Origin: Glandiceps talaboti
Lineage: Eukaryota > Hemichordata > Enteropneusta > Spengelidae
Length of the DNA stretch: 64,000 nucleotides
Direction: 5' to 3'
Assembly: GCF_964340395.1 (NCBI RefSeq)
Contig: NC_135564.1
Location: forward strand, 16,317,957-16,381,956
Positions 1-12,000 of the stretch are shown here, piece by piece. The position numbers and the translations under genes were made by a program. Within the stretch, counting starts at the first letter, position 1; each line of letters opens with the position of its first letter. The notes beneath the pieces are model-generated. The model was not told where the DNA came from and ran no database searches. It worked only from the letters and a program-made list of their open reading frames with translations.

Positions 1-236
1 AATAGTATATTACTAGTACACCCAAGGTACAGTTTTGTTTTCTATTACAATCCAACCATTGGTGCTAAAATATTGAGATGTATAGGGTAGTGATTGTTTC
101 AGGCAGATCCTGAAGACAGCATCACCAACCAACTTACATCTCAGTAAGATTTTTAGTTAATAAGGTGTAATTTTGTATTGATTTTTTTTAGCACAACTGA
201 ACTGATAAGGTTCAGTAGTGCTATAGGCATGGTGCA

Positions 237-268
237 GTGTCTGTCTGTCCGTCTGTCTGTCTGTCTGT
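237..268. repeat. (GTCT)n microsatellite
   Basis: About eight tetranucleotide GTCT units with one interruption (GTCC). It immediately precedes the degenerate 150-bp tandem repeat and may be the simple-sequence end of that element. Confidence 0.85.
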
Positions 269-419
269 GGATGACTTAAATTTGAAAAGCCGCTGGACTG
301 ATTGCCTTAGTATTGATGGAAACATTACTTATGGCATCTAGTTGGGAAATTGTTCTAAGAAAAATGATCACAGCAAAGGTGTGTGATTTGATCATTTGGG
401 TAAAAAAATGTGATTCTTG

Positions 420-760
420 GTCAAAAAGTTTAAACTCAAAAACTACTGGGTAGATTGGACTGAACTTTGTTGGAAACATTCTTAGGAGTGTTTAGATTAG
501 CAATTGTTTATGACATAATGATCCCATCTGTGATATGCAAATTAGGTATACAAATATGTCTTTTTGGTCAAAATCTGTAATTCCAAATTATCGAGTAGAT
601 TGGGCAGGAATTTAATGGGAACATTCTTAGTGGTGTTTAGATCAAGAACTACATAATGATCCCATCAGTGATATGCAAATTAAGTCTAAAAATCTCTCAA
701 TTTTGGTCAAAACCTTATATCTTGAAACCACGGGGTTGAAACTCGATGGGGACATTTCTG
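420..760. repeat. Degenerate tandem repeat, period about 150 bp
   Basis: Successive blocks share the order: a line about gaining a new 'gtagattgg' core, 'aacattcttag', 'tgtttagat', 'ataatgatcccatc', 'gtgatatgcaaatta' and 'ttttggtcaaaa'. Two clear copies (about 440-570 and 590-710) and a worn third (about 720-775) are visible. No coding potential is apparent. Confidence 0.6.
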
Positions 761-1250
761 GAGGTGTTATTCTGCAGGTGTATTTGAAAACATTTTGACA
801 CAATTTATCATAGCAACCATGACCATGCCCCTCAGCCACAGTGAAATAATGATGCATATTACAAAAATAACAACTGGGATGGGTAAGTAAGTGAATGAAT
901 ATTTTCAAAATGTATGTAAATATGCCTAGCAACAGGACCACGCCCCTAGAAATGGCTAAACCAAGGTTTTATATTGCAAACATGAAAACTGGAAAGGATA
1001 GGCAAATAATGAAGATTCCAAAAATGTAGGTAAATATGCCTAGCAACAAGACCACACCCATACCAACAGCCAACTACAGTTGTGGTACAGTGCCATTGGT
1101 GGTATTTTCTCTCATAAAGTTACACAAATACAATGTTTTTATTGATATATATTAAGTTTTTTTTAGCTTTCTTGTATACAGTATTCATATTTTGAATTTC
1201 TATATATTAATATTATTTTAATATTTTACTCTCATTACATTTAATGTGTG

Positions 1251-2222
1251 ATATCAAATTTCATCGGTGCCAAAGTTTACAGAGGCGTACTTCAGAATTG
1301 TCTAGCTTACTATTATACATTGAACAATTCATTTGATGTATTCTCAGAATTAGTTGTATGGGGTGTCAAAGACTGGTGCTATTGTTTGAGATACAACCTA
1401 TCTGAAGTAGAAAAACTTCTCTAAAGTTTGTTTTTATCATTTCAAAAGTCCACAATGGTTGATGACGTCACAACTCAAGATTGGATCATTGCTTTTCGTA
1501 TAATCCTAAATACTTTTTGTATATCTTTAAATTATTTTATTTTATCTTTGAAGGATTTAAGATAGTCTTATCTCACATAAATTAGACAAATACATTTAAT
1601 TTTAAAAAAAAGTTTTAGTAAGGCCTTAAAAAAAATAATTGTTTGGTTCCGGTTACTCGACCTCCCCTAGTTTCTCATGCTAAACTTTTTTTTAATGTTT
1701 TCGAGAAAAAAATGACAACATCGCGAAAATTGTGAAGTCTCACAAGAAACTGACATCAACTTAAAAAGACAATATAAAATTCTTCTTCCAATCTGTAATG
1801 ACTGTACATCTGATGAGAAGAAACCAAAAACACAGAGACCATATGGAAAACAATGAAAAAACATAACTCCCTGAACTAGAGACTCACATATGAAAAACAA
1901 AATAATTAAAAAATGAAATAAAAAATCGACCTACCCCACCTATTCTAAAATTGAATGTAATCAGAACCATACAATTTTTTTATTACGCCTAATATGTTGT
2001 TGGTTTTTCAATTAAATCGTATATGGATTTCTGTTTGTATTGCAATATTAATTATATATTTTACTGTAATTGCATTTATCAAATTTCATGAGTGCCAAAG
2101 TTGACAGAGATGTACTTCAGAAATGTCTAGTATATAATTGTATTAAACTATTATTTTGATGTATTCTCAGAATTAATTGTCCGAGGTGTCAATCATACAG
2201 TCAATGGGTGTTTGAGATATAG
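1251..2222. repeat. Pair of direct repeats (1251-1395 and 2084-2222)
   Basis: The two blocks share 'tttgatgtattctcagaatta', 'tgccaaagtt', 'acagag', 'gtacttcagaa' and 'tgtctag' in the same order and orientation, about 830 bp apart. This is an old duplicated repeat with no coding signal. Confidence 0.6.
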
Positions 2223-2250
2223 GTGAGAAAAACAAGCATACACACGCTCT

Positions 2251-2325
2251 CAAAAATTACCGTTACAGAGACTGTTGTGAAATAGAGAGCTCTATTTTGC
2301 AAGTCACTGTGACGGTAATTTTTGA
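2251..2325. repeat. Short inverted repeat (hairpin)
   Basis: The left arm (about 2253-2272, containing aaaattaccgttacag) is complementary to the right arm (about 2306-2325, containing ctgtgacggtaattttt). A second small palindrome, agagagctct, lies near the centre. It looks like a small MITE or foldback remnant. Confidence 0.65.
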
Positions 2326-4403
2326 ATATCGTAAATACCTATAATAATTTCATTATTTCGTTGAATGGAACATTACCTCACAAATGACTGCAAACCCGAA
2401 ATGAAGTTAGTTATGTTTACGAAAACAAACAAACAAACAACAGACAAAACAAAATAAGTAAACAAACAAACACGCAATAAGTAAATAAATAAATAACTAT
2501 TGACAAGAATCAGCAAGGAAGTAATTACAAATCGTTAACAACAAGAATTTGTTATTTTATCCTATGACCACATTTATAGGGGTATGTACAATTGTGGTCA
2601 TTTCGAATATAGGAAAACATAGCAATATTTCAATTATATGAAGGACTCTGCGATAGCAATACTACATAAACTTGTCAACATACTTTCTTCAAGTTGAAAC
2701 TATTTGCAATTAAACCAAGGAAAACATTCGCATATATCTGTTATGACTCAGTAAAATAGGTATAAAAATGAAAAGAAATGCATTTATCAAAAATCTGTAC
2801 AGACAATCAAACAATTCTATTAATCTATTAATCAATCATTCAATCAATCAATTACATGCTCGCTGCATGCGCACTGCATTATCCCTGTGGCACTTGAAAC
2901 ACATGGATTTTTGTCTATATACATGTATATGTGGACCTGTTTACTATTGAAATAAATTATCAGTTTTCTTTTCGAATTTTGCAAATGTTTGATCATGGAA
3001 GGCATGTTCTAGTTCATCATATTTATGTAAATGTGTTCTGTACTTCTGTATGTTTTCAAAAGTATATAAGTAGCCCACCCCATTTCACACCTGTTTTTGA
3101 CTAACCCACTCCCCGTATTTTTGTGTGACTCTCATCAGATTCCATCCCCCCCCCCACCACCAAAAGTAATGACAGCTTCCTTATATATATCTATAGTCTA
3201 GGTGCAACCCAAGGTATACAAATCATGTCTTCATCACACAATGCAAAAAGAGATCTTGAGATAGTATCTAGACTATTTAAAGCATTATAATATATATTTA
3301 TTCCATTTGTCATGAAATAATGTAAAAAAATACATGATCAAGAGTCAAAAACAACATTATTATATATAAATATAAATGTATATAAAATACTAAACTGCAG
3401 TATTGAATACAAAGTTACTAATAATTAATTAGCAAATTTTCCAAAGCTATTACTTTGTGCTAAAATCATTATTCGAATTCATTATTCTGTTCGAGATAAT
3501 TTTGAAAAAAAACACCTTTGATCATAAATTTTGATTGTTCTGAAATTGGGTTATGTGTATGGGAAGCCGTTCAGTATGGGAAGCCGTTCAGGCCAAAAGT
3601 ATTTTTTTATTTTTGCTGTAGTATTTTATATTTTTCGTACTTACAAACTAATTTAACAGTTTATGTACTTTTATTCCATGTTCACATTATTTTAATTGAA
3701 ATAAGTTTGCATTTATTTGAGAATATTGTTTTACTTTTCGTCAAACCAGTATTTTTTAAGGATTATATATAATTGAAAGTCAAAATATTTTTTTTAAAAA
3801 GTTTTTTATTTTATTTTTTAAATTATTAAAAAAAATATTTTTCAACTTTTTTTTTTTTTTTCCTTCCCAACTTTTTTTTTTTGGCCGAGTCTGATGACCG
3901 GCGCCGGTGCAGAGCACGTCGTGCTCGTACCCGGCGCCTGTCACGAGTACGAGGCGTGACCTTTGACATCCATTACGACGTGTTTCGGCGACGAGTGTGA
4001 AGATACCATCATATTCATCTTCACGTTCAAAAGTTGACCTCTACGCTCAATGTGAATATGATGATAGCTTCACATGTTCATCATCAGATTCGAAGTCTCC
4101 CAAATGGGTACGAACACGCATTCGGCAAATCACATATCCTTCATTGACAGGTTGAAATCATGTGATTGTAATTAATTTTCATTTGACTTGCGTGGATTTG
4201 CATGCTCTCTTTTTATTTTTGCCAGAGTATCAAATTTGCTCCATGAACTATTGTTGTCATGGACCATATTTTTTACAATCCATAATGGACCATTGCGTTG
4301 CCCCTCCCCTATCAAGGGAACTACATACATTGTGATAATTGTGGTCTCACTATTTTGACAATTTGTGTAAATTTCACCAGTGTAAGTGTTAAGTGTTAAT
4401 AAG

Positions 4404-4407
4404 TAGG
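4404..4407. repeat. Target site duplication of the Gypsy element (left copy)
   Basis: The four bases tagg lie directly before the left LTR and recur directly after the right LTR (14207-14210). The empty site is present in foldback element B at 17602-17605, on the opposite strand. Confidence 0.85.
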
Positions 4408-5982
4408 TGTAAGCAACACAGTCTTACGGACGGGGCTAAGGTTGCGTATGATCGATGCCGTCGTGGGGACTTGGGTTCAGGGACAGTAGTTATAAATAGT
4501 AAAATTAATAGCACGAGATTATATAGGTATAAATGAACTGATAGTATGCTTTTACTTAACATAAATCACAATATCTACAAAATAAGCTTTCAGTAGGAAA
4601 AGTAAACACTATCGGATCCGTTCTCAAAGATTAATATTTAGTTTACAATAAGTTATTTCTAAATTCCAAAAATTAATTAATAGTACGATAAATTGTCTTG
4701 AGTTGATTTATACAAATGAAAATAATATTACAATAAGTATCCTAAGTTGATTTGTATAGTGAAATAATATTACAATGAGTAGTTTTAAATTGACTATCAA
4801 ATATCGCCGGAACTGCAAGTAATTAAATGTCACGAAGCTGAAACGGGAGGAACTAAATACATAAAAGTAAAATAAAGTTCGCGTGTACAAGATGGCTGCC
4901 ACTATTCTTGAATGAAAGAAACAGAATAAAGTTTGCGTGTACAAGATGGCTGCCACTATAAAGTTTGCGTGTACAAGATGGCTGCCACTATAAAGTTTGC
5001 GTGTACAAGATGGCTGTCACTATTCTTGAACGAAGCTTGATTGTTAGTACACCGCACGTAAAACAATAAGTTTAGTTCAACAACTCCTACACTTGGCGAG
5101 AACACGTCTAGTTCCACAAAACTTAAGAAAGACGACGTACACTCCTACAACAGCAGGTTATATTCGGACGAAATAATAGAATTTCTAGTTTAAATAAATG
5201 TCACGACACGAAAGAGAATAATTGAGCAATAGTTCACGGACTTCAACACAACACAATAGCACAGTACGCTTTTAAAGTCACGCCCTTTATACTGTACCGA
5301 CGGCGACACGTACACACAACACAGAATTTCCTAATAAGGCAGTCTCCTGGACACAGCTCTGCCTCTTCTCAGTTCTGCAGTATAATTACACTTCTACAGC
5401 AACAACGCACGACACTTTCAGTTCTGCAGTATAATTACACTTCGACAGCAACACGTACGACACTTTAATGCTTCAGAGTAGTCAGAATGCAGGAACTCAC
5501 GTTTACAGTTTTCTGGACGTTTCCTCTCCGTATGCACGGCGACGACAGACACCACTGCAATAACCATAAACACAGCCAATATACCACTAATTCTGGAAAT
5601 AGTTATATTTCCAAGGTTTGTTAGCCCGCACTGTAAGTAACTTCGGGTACACGAGAACACCCTGTACATCTATTGGCGGAGCTCCGGGACTTCTTGGACC
5701 AAACTCCGTTGACCATCCCAATACAAAGGCAACGTGGATAACTAGTTTGACTGCAACAGAGACACTTGTGTACTGCTCTGAGGACTGTTGTACAGTGACA
5801 CGAAGACACAAATCAAACATATAACTAAGTATTCATAAGATGTCTAAATCAAACAGGTGGCTATGTAGCAAAGCATAGGTGGACATCAATCAAAAGAAAT
5901 GCATACATAATTAAAAACTAGTAGGAAAAACAAAGGTATGAAATAAGGACAAAGTGAGGGCGCCATATATACCTCGGCTACA
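4408..5982 (-). repeat. 3' LTR of the Gypsy element
   Basis: 1575 bp, starting tgtaagcaac and ending ggctaca on the plus strand, so it has TG...CA ends on either strand. The only difference I noticed from the other LTR is one extra A in a run near 5911. On the element's sense strand a TATAAA box lies at 5291-5286, and four copies of a roughly 31-bp unit containing aagatggctgcc or aagatggctgtc lie at about 4880-5020. Confidence 0.93.
4875..5032. promoter_or_regulatory. Four tandem YY1-like motifs in the 3' LTR
   Basis: Four units of about 31 bp (one spacer is longer) carry gcgtgtacaagatggctgcc or the gctgtc variant. AAGATGGC followed by a G/C-rich tail matches the known YY1 consensus. In element orientation they sit about 250-400 nt downstream of the TATA box, inside the probable transcribed R-U5 part. 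Binding is inferred, not shown. The same array occurs in the 5' LTR at about 13100-13257. Confidence 0.5.
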
Positions 5983-5998
5983 CACTCCCCCACTTTGG
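5983..5998 (-). other. Polypurine tract of the Gypsy element
   Basis: On the sense strand the bases just before the 3' LTR read ccaaagtgggggagtg, a purine run abutting the LTR start. This is where plus-strand DNA synthesis is primed in LTR retroelements. Confidence 0.8.
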
Positions 5999-6066
5999 AA
6001 ATGTCGTCTCGACATTCAAGACAGAAATGACTAGTAGACGAGGACAGAACACGTCGAGTTACAGTT

Positions 6067-9000
6067 TTAACCCTTGGTGACAATATCAATGATTGCATTA
6101 CACAAGGTTGGAGTCTGATCTGAAAATTGTTCTCTTAAAGATGTTAAAAAGTCAGCTTTGACAATCCATGCAGGTTTAGATACTTGTTGTGAATATGTCA
6201 AACGATTTGGAGGCCTTCTGATTCGCTGTGATCGCTTAAGTTGAGGTTCAGTTTCCACCAGTGACTCTACCTCAGAATCAATATCGTTACTAGCTTCTGG
6301 GATACCAACTGGATACTGGTCAGCACTATCATTGCGTGGACTTGTCGGTTGTTCTATATAGGAAGGTTGATAAGTTTGATCAGATTCATTTGATGAGCCT
6401 AAGATACGTAACTCTGTTAAATCACTCTTTATTTCAGCCATTTCACCATTTGTAGGTGGATCTCTACCACTTGGAATACCAGTAGTTTTGGTTCTAGAAG
6501 GTACAACATTTACCACAAAATTACACTGGTCATCTTCTGATGTACTACTAACACTGTCTGATGATTTAACTATTTCTTTTTGCAAACTACGTCTAGTTCT
6601 AGGAGTTGAAACTTGTTTTCCTTTCTTGACCATGGCTGGACATGGTAAGACAGTACATGGTAAGAGTAAGTTGCGATGAAGGATTCGTTCAGGCCCTCTA
6701 CCATCTTCTCTCTGAACAATATACACAGGCAATTCGGCATTTGTTCGTCGAATTACTTGGTAGGGTAGAGCTTCCCAAAGATTTGCCAATTTGTGCTTGC
6801 CTCGTAATTTAACATTTCTTACCAATACTCGGTCTCCTGGTGCTAACATCGATTCGTGAGTCTTTCTGTCATATCTTCCTTTGTTCCTATCTGCATGTTT
6901 TCTTGCTTCTGTTGATGCCAATGCATATGCATATCTAAGTCGTTCCCGCAAAGCACAGGCATATTCGTGATGACTCCTATGTTTTGATTCCTCCGGCTCC
7001 ACACCAAGGTAGATATCTATCGGCAGCTTAGGGTGTCTACCAAACATCAGGAAGTATGGTGAGAACCCAGTACTGTCATGTTTCGTACAGTTATATGCAT
7101 GCACAAGAGGAGCTACATATGTCTTCCAGTCTTTCTTTTGTTCTTCTCCCATAGTTCCCAGCATTCCAAGCAATGTCCTATTGAAACGCTCCACTTGCCC
7201 ATTTCCCTGTGGATGATACGGCGTTGTCCTCGATTTCTCCATTCCACCAATCTTACATAATGCACTTATTACTTCACTTTCGAAGTTCCTCCCTTGGTCG
7301 GAATGCAACCTTCCGGGAAATCCGTAATGAACAATAAAGTTTTCCCACAGTACTTTGGCTGTCAATTTTGCGGTCTGATTTCTTGTAGGTATGGCAACTG
7401 TGTACCTGGTGAAATGGTCGGAGATCACCAATATATTACTTATTCCACCCTTTGACTCCCCCAATGTCAAGTAGTCCATGCACACTAATTCCATTGGTTG
7501 TGTAGTGTTGACATTTACCAGTGGAGCGATACTTTGACTTGTTGGCGCCTTCCTCAGGATACACCTAGGGCAATGTCTAATCTTCTCATCCATATCATTT
7601 GCCATGTGGGGCCAATAGAATCGTGACCTCAGCAAATCTACACATCTCTCCTTTCCAAGGTGACCAACATCATCATGAAGTCCTTTCATTGCCATGTCTC
7701 TATACTGTCTGGGTAATACAAGCTGATACTGCTTCTTACCACTCGAGTCCATTCGCTGTCTATATACTACACCATTCTTGTAACATAATCTGTCGATTTC
7801 CTTTAGCATGAGTTGGACTTCAGCCATTTCTTTTTTCCTATCTATTGGACGAGGACGTTTCTTGTTGTCCATATACCAGATTATTCTCTTTATGGTTTTG
7901 TCCTTTTGTTGAAGTTCTCTCCATTCGTCTGCAGTCACTGTGGGTAGAGATCTGGTCCCAGATACCAATAAAGGTTCCTCCAGCAATTTTGGAACTACGT
8001 CAGGGCTGGCACCTACAGTTTCTACCAATGGTAGTGCCGCATCTACAGCCTGACATATTGCCTTTACACTATCTGATGAGATCTGGGTACACCCTTCAAC
8101 ATCACTTGGTTCATGAGGACGACGAGATAATCCATCAGCGTCACCATTCTTCCTTCCAGATCTATACTCCAGGGTAAAATTATACGTGGACAATGCTGCT
8201 AACCATCTATGTCCAGTGGCATCCAATTTAGCTGATGTTGTCACATAGGTGAGCGGGTTGTTATCCGTGACCACCTTGAAAACATTACCATATAGATAGT
8301 CGTGAAACTTGTCAGTTACGGCCCACTTAAGAGCAAGAAACTCTAATTTATGAGCTGGATAATTCTTCTCTGCTTTCGACAGACTTCTACTGGCGTATGC
8401 TATCACTCTCTTGACACCTTGTTGATCTTGATATAGGGCGGCTCCCAAACCACTGTGACTAGCATCAGTATGCAATTCGAAGGGAATATTATAGTCGGCA
8501 AACCCCAAGATCGGTGGTGACGTCAGTTTATCAATCAGTACATCAAAAGCCTGCTGACATTCAACTGTCCATTTATACTCTGGGACGGGCTGATATTTCT
8601 TCTTGTCTTTTCTTTTTCTCGGATTTCCACCAACTAGTGCATGAAGTGGAGCAGCTATCTGGGAGAATCCCTTCACAAACCGCCTGTAATATCCAGCAAA
8701 CCCCAGGAACGACTTCAGCTGTTTCGCATTCTTTGGAGTTGGCCATGTCTTCAGTGCCGACAATTTCTCTGGGTCTGTCTGTATTCCATTTTCCGATACT
8801 ACATGACCAAGATATTTAACTTCACGCTGGAAAAACTGGCACTTGGATAACTTGACCTTTAACCCATACTCGTCCAGTCGAGTCAGCACAGCTTCCAATC
8901 TTTCAAGGTGTTCTTCAAATGTTGACGAAAAGATTATGATATCATCTAAGTAAACCAGACACACTTTTAAATTATGATCACCCATACATTTTTCCATCAA

Positions 9001-12000
9001 CCGTTGAAAAGTACTCGGAGCATTTGTAAGGCCAAAAGGCATACGATTACACTCGTAGAAACCCAATGGTGTGACAAAAGCCGTTTTAGGTATATCCCTT
9101 TCTGAAACACCAATCTGCCAATACCCACTTTGTAGATCAATCGATGAGAACCATTTAGACCCATTCAGTGCATCTAGACTCTCTTCAATTCTTGGCAACG
9201 CATATGAATCTCTGACAGTCTTTGCATTCAACTTTCTGTAATCAATGCACAACCTTGTACTACCATCTTTCTTTTCAACCAACACTATCGGAGCTGCCCA
9301 GGGACTATACGATTCTCTAATCACCCCAGTATCTACCATACTTTGTAATAGTTTTCTCAGTTCATTGTATCGAGCAGGTGGTATCCTACGTGACCGTTCT
9401 TTGACTGGTTTTTCGTCTATGAGAGGTATAGTATGTTCTATCGCAGAGGTATAACCCAAGTCGCTGTCATGTTTGGCAAAAACAGGGCACATTTTCATCA
9501 GTAGACTTTGTGCTTGCTCATGCTGGGTATGGTTTAAAGGTGCCTTACTAAGGTCAAACTGTATTTCACTTTTCAAATCAGCGGACATTGAAGACGCTTG
9601 GTACATCCCTGAAATACGGTGGGGTTCTAACTCTGGTTCACCAATCAATACAGACTGACGATTAGAAATGACGGCATAGTTTGATGGACTACCAACCCAA
9701 GTGACAGCATTAATTTCACCAACCACGACACCAGGACCAACGACAATAGTTTTTGACGAAATGTTGTGAACATGGACAGGAACAAAAGTTTTCTTGCCCT
9801 TACATTTCAAGGTTACTGCAACGGGACTAACGATTACATTTCCAGAGAGACTAGTCATACCTGCTGGTTCTACCACCGCAATATAACAATCACCCTTTGG
9901 TCCAGACTTTACTCTGCCTTTGATAATTTTGGACATTCCAGGTTCAATTCTGATGGGTTGCTTCAAACTTGTCTTTACTTCTCCCAGTTTTCCATCCTTG
10001 CTGTTACAATAAAGGTCTCTCTGTCCAATACGTCTATATGCGGTCTGCCATATTTGTGACTGTGTTTTGTCCCTGTAAAAGCATGATCCAAATAAACGTT
10101 GACAATACTCTTTACACTGACCAATCAGATTTGTACCAACCGTTAAGGGTACCCTCGCATTATAGTTGCTATCTGGTACAACCAGTGCTAGAACATCAAA
10201 AGTTTCCTCACTACCGAATACATCTTCTGGGAAGCTGATTTGTACCTCAATGTAACCAAGATATGGCACTGCTAAACCATTGGCACCTTCTACTTGTAAG
10301 TTGTCCAGTGGTTCGACTGCATATTTTGACAGATACTTTTTATGAAAAGAATTACTTATTGTGGTTACTTGTGAACCAGTATCAACAAGACTTGTGCAAG
10401 TCACACCATTTACACATGCTTTCTCCTCGTTTGCACGTCCAACAATTCTCTCCATCAACTGTCTGTTACTACCAAGTAGAACAGGTTTGGAATCGGTACT
10501 CACCATGTGATTAGTGGCCCTAGATGAACTTTGACCTGGTATACGCTGTACTGGAGTTCGGCATACTCTTGCTATGTGTCCTTCTTGACCGCAGTTGTAA
10601 CATCTTATTGGCTCAGATGTGTACTGTCTCCTACGTTGACCATAAGTTTGATTTCGGCCTCTTTCAGCACTGTTTTCTGATCTCTGTGAACGAAATACAT
10701 TCTGCATCCTCTCTCTCGGGCGACCCCTACCAATATCTGAATTAGAACTCATTTCTACGTTCCTAAGTCTTTCTGTGAGGTTTTTTACAGTAGATTCAAG
10801 CTCTCTTACTCTGTCACTTTCTTTTTGTCTATCTCGATCGTTTGTAGTGGCTTGTCTTGCATAACTAGATTGCTGACGTGGTTTAGAAACATTACCAACA
10901 GAATGAAATGATTCGGCCACTTCTTGCTCTGCATTTCGTACAACTCTGAGAAGTGCATCAAAAGTAGTAACAGTTTCGTAACGATGTCTTGCAATATTCT
11001 TAACACGATCGTCTTTCAGTCCTCTCCAAAAGACAGTTCTAAGAGCTTCATCAACCATAGTTGCTGAAATACTCCCTCTTTCTCTAGCCTTATTTATCGC
11101 CACCTCGAGTCTACATCCATAGCCTGCTACAGTTTCACCATCGTTTTGTTTACTATTATAGAATCTTTGTAATAGAGTAGCTCCTGTTTCAACAACCCCA
11201 TAGATGCCTTCTAACTTCCGAACCATTTGCTCGATAGTCGCATCGATCCCCATGTGCATAATTACCTGACTGGCTTCACCACGGATTGATTTTCTAACAG
11301 CAGGTGTAAGTATCTCTCGACGGTATGTACCATCCATAAGCAAACACTCAACCTCGTACTGCCAGGATTCAAAAGTTGCATCACCTCTAGATCTCGATTT
11401 AGGGTCACCTGAAAAAGTAACTATACGTGGTGGTTGTAAGAAATTTGCTGGGAGAGTTAGAGAAGGATAATTCGATGTCTCATCATATGCATGATGTGAC
11501 GAACTATGAGTGGTTGTGTGTTTGGTTGAATAAGAGGCAGGAGAAGATTCAGAGTGATATGAGCGATGCAGAGAAGTAGGCTGGTGTTGCCTCGAAACAT
11601 TGGATCCATATTCGTCTGGTGACTGAACTCTGTGGCTGGTTCGCTCCAATATTTCAGATTCGCATTCATCTTGCCACTTAACTCCATGACCAGCTCTTTC
11701 CAACACTTCAGCCATTTTAGCAAGGTCACCCCGACTATAACTATTACCACGGTCAATAGCAGTGTCTATATGTTTAGTGATAGAAGGACTATCAGTAGTT
11801 TCGTCTTTGACAATATACGTTTCTTTCTCGTCTACTGTTGAACACTCACTTGCAGTGTCAGTTTCAGAATCAAATTGACTATATAAAGCAGTAGGAATCA
11901 TTGTGACAGACAAACGACGACCTGCAAATTCTCTATTGTGCAACATGTCAATAGCACTACGCATAGTAGCCACATCACGATATTCACAACACCCATAACC

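Larger units (their letters stand above)
1..3557. other. Gene-free left flank with old dispersed repeats
   Basis: I see no reading frame here that looks like a real exon. The stretch holds a sequence at about 10-150 that recurs at 24665-24790, a short (GTCT)n tract at 237-268, a degenerate tandem repeat of roughly 150 bp at about 420-760, two related blocks (1251-1395 and 2084-2222) and a hairpin at 2251-2325. A C-rich tract lies at about 3146-3158. The rest is AT-rich unassigned sequence. Confidence 0.6.

Noticed and set aside
5418-5824. Frames within the LTRs as accessory genes
   Set aside because: Identical in both LTRs because the LTRs are identical; short, overlapping on both strands and unlike any product I know.
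6067-6600. Envelope gene or chromodomain at the Gypsy 3' end
   Set aside because: The C-terminal tail is Ser-rich with a basic patch (RRPPNRLTYSQQ-like); no signal peptide, membrane segment or chromodomain pattern, and only about 70 bp separate the stop from the polypurine tract.
6488-11841. Plus-strand frames across the Gypsy coding region
   Set aside because: Shadow frames opposite a continuous 2032-codon gene; no family resemblance.
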